Assembly: GCA_027056215.1 (NCBI GenBank) | Contig: JALULO010000208.1 | Coordinates: 1-26,167, forward strand | DNA: 26,167 nt | Direction: 5' to 3' | Source of the DNA: Campylobacterales bacterium | GTDB lineage: Bacteria; Campylobacterota; Campylobacteria; Campylobacterales; QNZT01 | In this document: one piece after another, positions 22,922 through 26,167 of the stretch | Layout: every line of letters starts with the position of its first letter | Numbering within the stretch: the first letter of the stretch is position 1 | Position numbers and translations under genes: made by a program | Notes under the pieces: generated by a model | The model's input: only the letters and a program-made list of their open reading frames with translations | Databases searched by the model: none | What the model was told of the DNA's origin: nothing

Positions 22922-24227
22922 GATTGTTATGCCCCAACTTTCTGATTCTATGGATGAGGGAAAACTCATCAGTTGGAAAGTTAAAGAAGGTGATTATGTG
23001 CATAAGGGGGATGTGATCGCTGAAGTCGAATCAGATAAAGCGATTATGGAAGTACAGAGCTTTAAATCGGGTGTCGTAAAACGTATTCACCTCAAAGAGG
23101 GAGAAGTTGTACCTGTAGGAGATATCATCGTAACGATTGATACGCAGGAAAGTGCAACTGATGTAGGAACAAAACCTGTACAGATAACACCAACACTTAA
23201 AACAGTTCCTGCCTCACAATCAAATACTAAGGTACAAAAGAAGAAGGCAATACCCAAAATACTATCAAAACAAGAAACAAAACACACGCCAAACACACGC
23301 TCTTTTTTAGATGATATTTTAGGTTTACATGAAGATGAAAGTATCGTTGTACCACCAAAAGTGAAAGGTGACGCTTCACCTAAAGCAAAAGCCCTTGCGG
23401 CAAAATACAAGCTTGATATCGAAGTATTACAAAAAGAGCATAAACTTCCTCTTCCTGCACACAAAGAAGATGTTCTTCGCTATTTTAAAACGCATCATTT
23501 TACGCCCAAAGCACTGGCTTTATTAGATCTCTACCATCTTGATGCCTCTCTTTTTACAGAAGATAAAAAACATGATAGTGCTACTATTTTATCATACATT
23601 CAGACACATGATATAGTATTGCCGCAGAAGATAGATGTCTTCCAGTCGGCGCTCATCTCAGCGGTAGAAGAGTCCGCGAAAAAGCCGGTATTTCATATTT
23701 ACGATGCTATCGATACTTCATTACTTCAAAGGCACAAAGAATATACGATGACAGTATGGCTTATAAAACTGTTTGCCAAGGCGATGATGCAGCACGAACA
23801 CTTTCGAGCTACACTTAAAAATGATACTATTTTGACCTCTCCTAATGCATCACTGAGTCTTGCTATCATGCGGGGTGAGTATCTTTATATGCCAGTTTTT
23901 AAAGATGCCAATCTCCTCAGCCTAGATGCATTATCTGATCAATTAAAAAGCTATGAACAAAAAGCAGAGACTAAAAATATGCGTTCTTCAGATATGCAAG
24001 GTGGCACTTTTGGCATTTCAAACCTTGGTATGTTGGGCATAGCACGTTTTGATGCTATGATAAATAAAAATGAAAGTGGTATTGCTGCCATTGGAGCGAT
24101 GAAAAACGATAAAATTACTATCACGCTTACACTTGATCATCGTCTCATCAATGGTTATGAAGGTGCACAATTTATGCAAACGCTCAAAGCTTTGTCCCTA
24201 GATGCACAATTTTTCAAGGATGTATAA
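22911..24227 (+). CDS. pdhC: Dihydrolipoamide acyltransferase (E2)
   Basis: 438 residues from ATG 22911, inside the pdhB end; an in-frame TTG-type start at 22869 would add residues before the canonical MAYEIVMPQLSDSM. Lipoyl domain at about 1-80 with lipoylated Lys43 (ESDKAIME). A Lys/Thr-rich linker leads to an E3-binding domain at about 155-193 (ASPKAKALAAKYKLDI), whose usual GTG-GRI loop is replaced. A second, weaker copy follows at 197-233 (TPKALALLDLYHLD). The catalytic domain is shorter than usual and ends with LTLDHRLINGYEGAQF: His410 is kept, but the Asp of HRxxDG is Asn414. It transfers the acyl group to CoA. Regulation is presumably at the shared promoter. Confidence 0.9.
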   Translation: MAYEIVMPQLSDSMDEGKLISWKVKEGDYVHKGDVIAEVESDKAIMEVQSFKSGVVKRIHLKEGEVVPVGDIIVTIDTQESATDVGTKPVQITPTLKTVPASQSNTKVQKKKAIPKILSKQETKHTPNTRSFLDDILGLHEDESIVVPPKVKGDASPKAKALAAKYKLDIEVLQKEHKLPLPAHKEDVLRYFKTHHFTPKALALLDLYHLDASLFTEDKKHDSATILSYIQTHDIVLPQKIDVFQSALISAVEESAKKPVFHIYDAIDTSLLQRHKEYTMTVWLIKLFAKAMMQHEHFRATLKNDTILTSPNASLSLAIMRGEYLYMPVFKDANLLSLDALSDQLKSYEQKAETKNMRSSDMQGGTFGISNLGMLGIARFDAMINKNESGIAAIGAMKNDKITITLTLDHRLINGYEGAQFMQTLKALSLDAQFFKDV

Positions 24228-25544
24228 ATGTATGATATACTTTATATTGGCGGTGGATTAAACTATGCCGGTGCGATTATCGCTGCTAAGAAAGGATTGA
24301 AAGTAGGATTGATTGAAATGTCACTCTTGCAACTTGGAGGCACGTGTTTACACAAAGGTTGTATTCCATCTAAAATGTTTTTACACTACGCCCAAACAGT
24401 TTGGCAAAGCAAGGAGGACGTGTTTAATACTGAGTTGATACTTGATATGAAAACACTACTTAATAAGAAAAAAAACCTTCTTAGCGCAGCTACCAAAGCC
24501 ATCACTATGCAATGTAAACAACTAGAGCTTATAGAAGGAAAGGCGATACTGATCGCGCCCCATAAAGTAGAGGTAAATGAAACTATTTATGAAGCCAAAC
24601 ATATAGTCATAGGTACGGGGTCAAGTCCTTTTATCCCTGAGGGGATTGTATACGATGGAGTGTATATTATCACCAGTGATGAAGTTTTGATGTTGACTGT
24701 ACTTCCTAAGAAAATTGCCATTTATGGAGATGGTGCTATTGGATTGGAAATGGCAAGTTTTTTTGCTGCTGCAGGTGTGGACGTGACACTTGTATCAAGG
24801 AAAGAGATACTTTTAAAAAATGCCCATCCCCTGATCCAGACTACGATGGTAAAACAGATCGAAAAAATGGGTATTAGACATCTGATAAATCATCCTATCG
24901 CAAAAGCAAAACATACCTCACGTGGTGTACATATCAGCTTTGAAAATAGTAAAAGTATCTATACTGATCTTTTACTGGTTGCCACAGGTAGAAGACCTAA
25001 TACAAATCTCATAGATACACAAGAGATAATCGTAAAACATGGGATTGATACGGATGAACATTTTGAAACGACATTGGCAAAGCATTATGCTATTGGTGAT
25101 TGTAATGGTAAACTTCAATTAGCCCATGCGGCAAGAGCACAGACGCTTAATGTTACCAAGCAGATCCTTGGAGAAAACCCTTCACTGATCAATCTCGATC
25201 ATGTGGTAAAGTTTATCCATACGCTACCGATGAGTTATGCTACTGTGGGTGAAAATAAAATGATGTTAGAAAAAAATGGATGCACTTTTAAAGAAAGTGT
25301 TGTACCACTTAACTATTTTACAGCATCCTCTTTTCATCATGCCAGTGATGGTGTAATCATAGTTTATGGGGATGAAAAAGGTTTTATACTTGGTGCAGAA
25401 ATACTTGCACCAGATGCAGAAGAGTTGATTGCTCCGGTCGCCATGGCTTTAGCCGGTGAGATGGATATCTCTTTAGCACAAAAAACGATTATGGCACATC
25501 CTACTTTTTCAGAAGCATTACAACAGGCTTATTTCCATTTATGA
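24228..25544 (+). CDS. lpd: Dihydrolipoamide dehydrogenase (E3)
   Basis: 438 residues, a little shorter than the usual 460-475. The redox disulfide is in GGTCLHKGCIPSK (Cys40, Cys45), the NAD site in IYGDGAIGLEMASFFAAAG near 163, and the catalytic His-Glu in HPTFSEALQQ at the C-terminus. The FAD-binding start reads YIGGGLNYAGAIIA: Tyr13 occupies the third Gly of GxGxxG, and a Gly comes two residues later, which is unusual. It reoxidises the lipoyl group of E2 with NAD. The ATG directly follows the E2 stop codon, and its own stop overlaps lipB by 4 nt. Confidence 0.93.
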   Translation: MYDILYIGGGLNYAGAIIAAKKGLKVGLIEMSLLQLGGTCLHKGCIPSKMFLHYAQTVWQSKEDVFNTELILDMKTLLNKKKNLLSAATKAITMQCKQLELIEGKAILIAPHKVEVNETIYEAKHIVIGTGSSPFIPEGIVYDGVYIITSDEVLMLTVLPKKIAIYGDGAIGLEMASFFAAAGVDVTLVSRKEILLKNAHPLIQTTMVKQIEKMGIRHLINHPIAKAKHTSRGVHISFENSKSIYTDLLLVATGRRPNTNLIDTQEIIVKHGIDTDEHFETTLAKHYAIGDCNGKLQLAHAARAQTLNVTKQILGENPSLINLDHVVKFIHTLPMSYATVGENKMMLEKNGCTFKESVVPLNYFTASSFHHASDGVIIVYGDEKGFILGAEILAPDAEELIAPVAMALAGEMDISLAQKTIMAHPTFSEALQQAYFHL

Positions 25545-26125
25545 TATTGCATCATTTGGGTGTTTTACCCTATGAAAAAGCCCGTGAAAAAATGATGCAT
25601 ATTCATGCACAAGCTCTAATTGATGGGCAAAATCATCTTATGATGACAGAACATCCAAATGTTTTTACGATTGGAAAAGATGCGTGGCAAAAAAGTTGGT
25701 CAGTGGATACGTTAAAAAGTGACCGTGGTGGATCGATTACCTGTCATAGTCCAGGACAAAATATTTACTATTTTTGTTTTCAAACGCCACAGCCTGCACG
25801 GTTTTTTTCCCATGTTATAGAAGTATATAAACGTTTTTTAGAACACTATCATAAGGATTTTTTTTATGATAAGAAAAATCCTGGATTTTATATTCAAAAC
25901 CGTAAAATCATTTCACTAGGCTTTCGATACAAAGATGCTGTATCACTTCATGGTGTTGCTGTGAATGTAGATGTTGATTTAGCATTTCATGCACAAGTAA
26001 ATCCTTGCAATTTAGAAGATATTATTCCAACTTCACTATCCTTTGAGGGTATCAATGTTTCACAAGAAGAAGTTGATAAATTGGTACTGCACCATATCTT
26101 AGAGTGTTTTGATGAATCCTTATAA
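25541..26125 (+). CDS. lipB: Lipoyl(octanoyl) transferase
   Basis: 194 residues. SDRGGSITCHSPGQ (Arg-Gly-Gly at 62-64, His69) and the catalytic pair Lys122 (RKIISLGFRY) and Cys156 (QVNPCN) are those of LipB, as is LHGVAVNVDVDL near 137. It moves octanoyl from acyl carrier protein to the lipoyl domain of E2. The start ATG overlaps the E3 stop (ATGA). The placement directly behind its own substrate complex, with lipA following, makes the operon self-sufficient for cofactor loading. The last 14 nt overlap lipA. Confidence 0.94.
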   Translation: MILHHLGVLPYEKAREKMMHIHAQALIDGQNHLMMTEHPNVFTIGKDAWQKSWSVDTLKSDRGGSITCHSPGQNIYYFCFQTPQPARFFSHVIEVYKRFLEHYHKDFFYDKKNPGFYIQNRKIISLGFRYKDAVSLHGVAVNVDVDLAFHAQVNPCNLEDIIPTSLSFEGINVSQEEVDKLVLHHILECFDESL

Positions 26126-26167
26126 ACCCAGAGTTAAAGCACCCAATCCAAAGGATATGGTACATAT
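26112..26167 (+). CDS. lipA: Lipoyl synthase, N-terminal fragment cut by the window end
   Basis: An ATG at 26112, within the end of lipB, opens a frame to the edge of the window: MNPYKPRVKAPNPKDMVH. The basic KPRVKAPNP start resembles the N-terminus of LipA before its first iron-sulfur cluster motif, and lipB-lipA is a usual pair. The diagnostic CxxxC and radical-SAM motifs lie beyond the window, so the call rests on position and this short leader. Confidence 0.65.
   Translation, partial: MNPYKPRVKAPNPKDMVH

Overview
The window looks like a low-GC genome of the Campylobacterota (Epsilonproteobacteria), most like free-living sulfur or nitrate-using genera. The evidence is the AT-rich base use, the small DUF4492 gene fused by overlap to cydA, PilJ-domain protein families, a sulfide:quinone-oxidoreductase-like flavoprotein and dense gene packing with 1-14 nt overlaps. 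The genus is inference. No tRNA, rRNA, CRISPR array or insertion sequence was seen.

Layout. (1) 1-4010, + strand: four co-directional genes. Three are secreted proteins built from duplicated PilJ/NarX-type ligand motifs (the first cut by the window edge, the third with decayed motifs). The fourth is a membrane protein with a NIT-type periplasmic domain and a cytoplasmic domain resembling a histidine-kinase ATPase that has lost key residues. (2) 4069-6968, + strand: 5-methylthioribose kinase (broken by a one-base frameshift), methylthioribose-1-phosphate isomerase and a class II aldolase, the gene set of the methylthioadenosine-salvage 'DHAP shunt'. (3) 6978-13643, - strand: a NosL-like lipoprotein and a respiratory/stress cluster: DUF4492 - cydA - cydB - an unlisted 56-aa CydX-like ORF - dedA, then DUF308 - SQR-like flavoprotein - DUF202. 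(4) 13904-20524, + strand: a YfdX-family periplasmic protein, an APC amino-acid permease, then a glycogen/glycolysis run (alpha-glucan phosphorylase, GAPDH, small membrane protein, phosphoglycerate mutase). (5) 20670-26167, + strand: an AhpD-like protein overlapping the start of a complete 2-oxo acid (probably pyruvate) dehydrogenase operon (E1-alpha, E1-beta, E2, E3), followed by lipB and the first codons of lipA.

The strongest non-gene signal is a repeated 16-bp dyad (TGTTA-N6-TAACA type). It sits with nearly the same spacing (32-33 bp centre to centre) upstream of a -10-like hexamer at three promoters: DUF4492-cydAB, the divergent yfdX, and the internal DUF308-SQR-DUF202 transcript. This is the layout of a class II CRP/FNR-family activator and would tie bd oxidase, sulfide oxidation and YfdX into one regulon. 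A perfect 36-bp palindrome inside the glucan phosphorylase gene is also unexplained.
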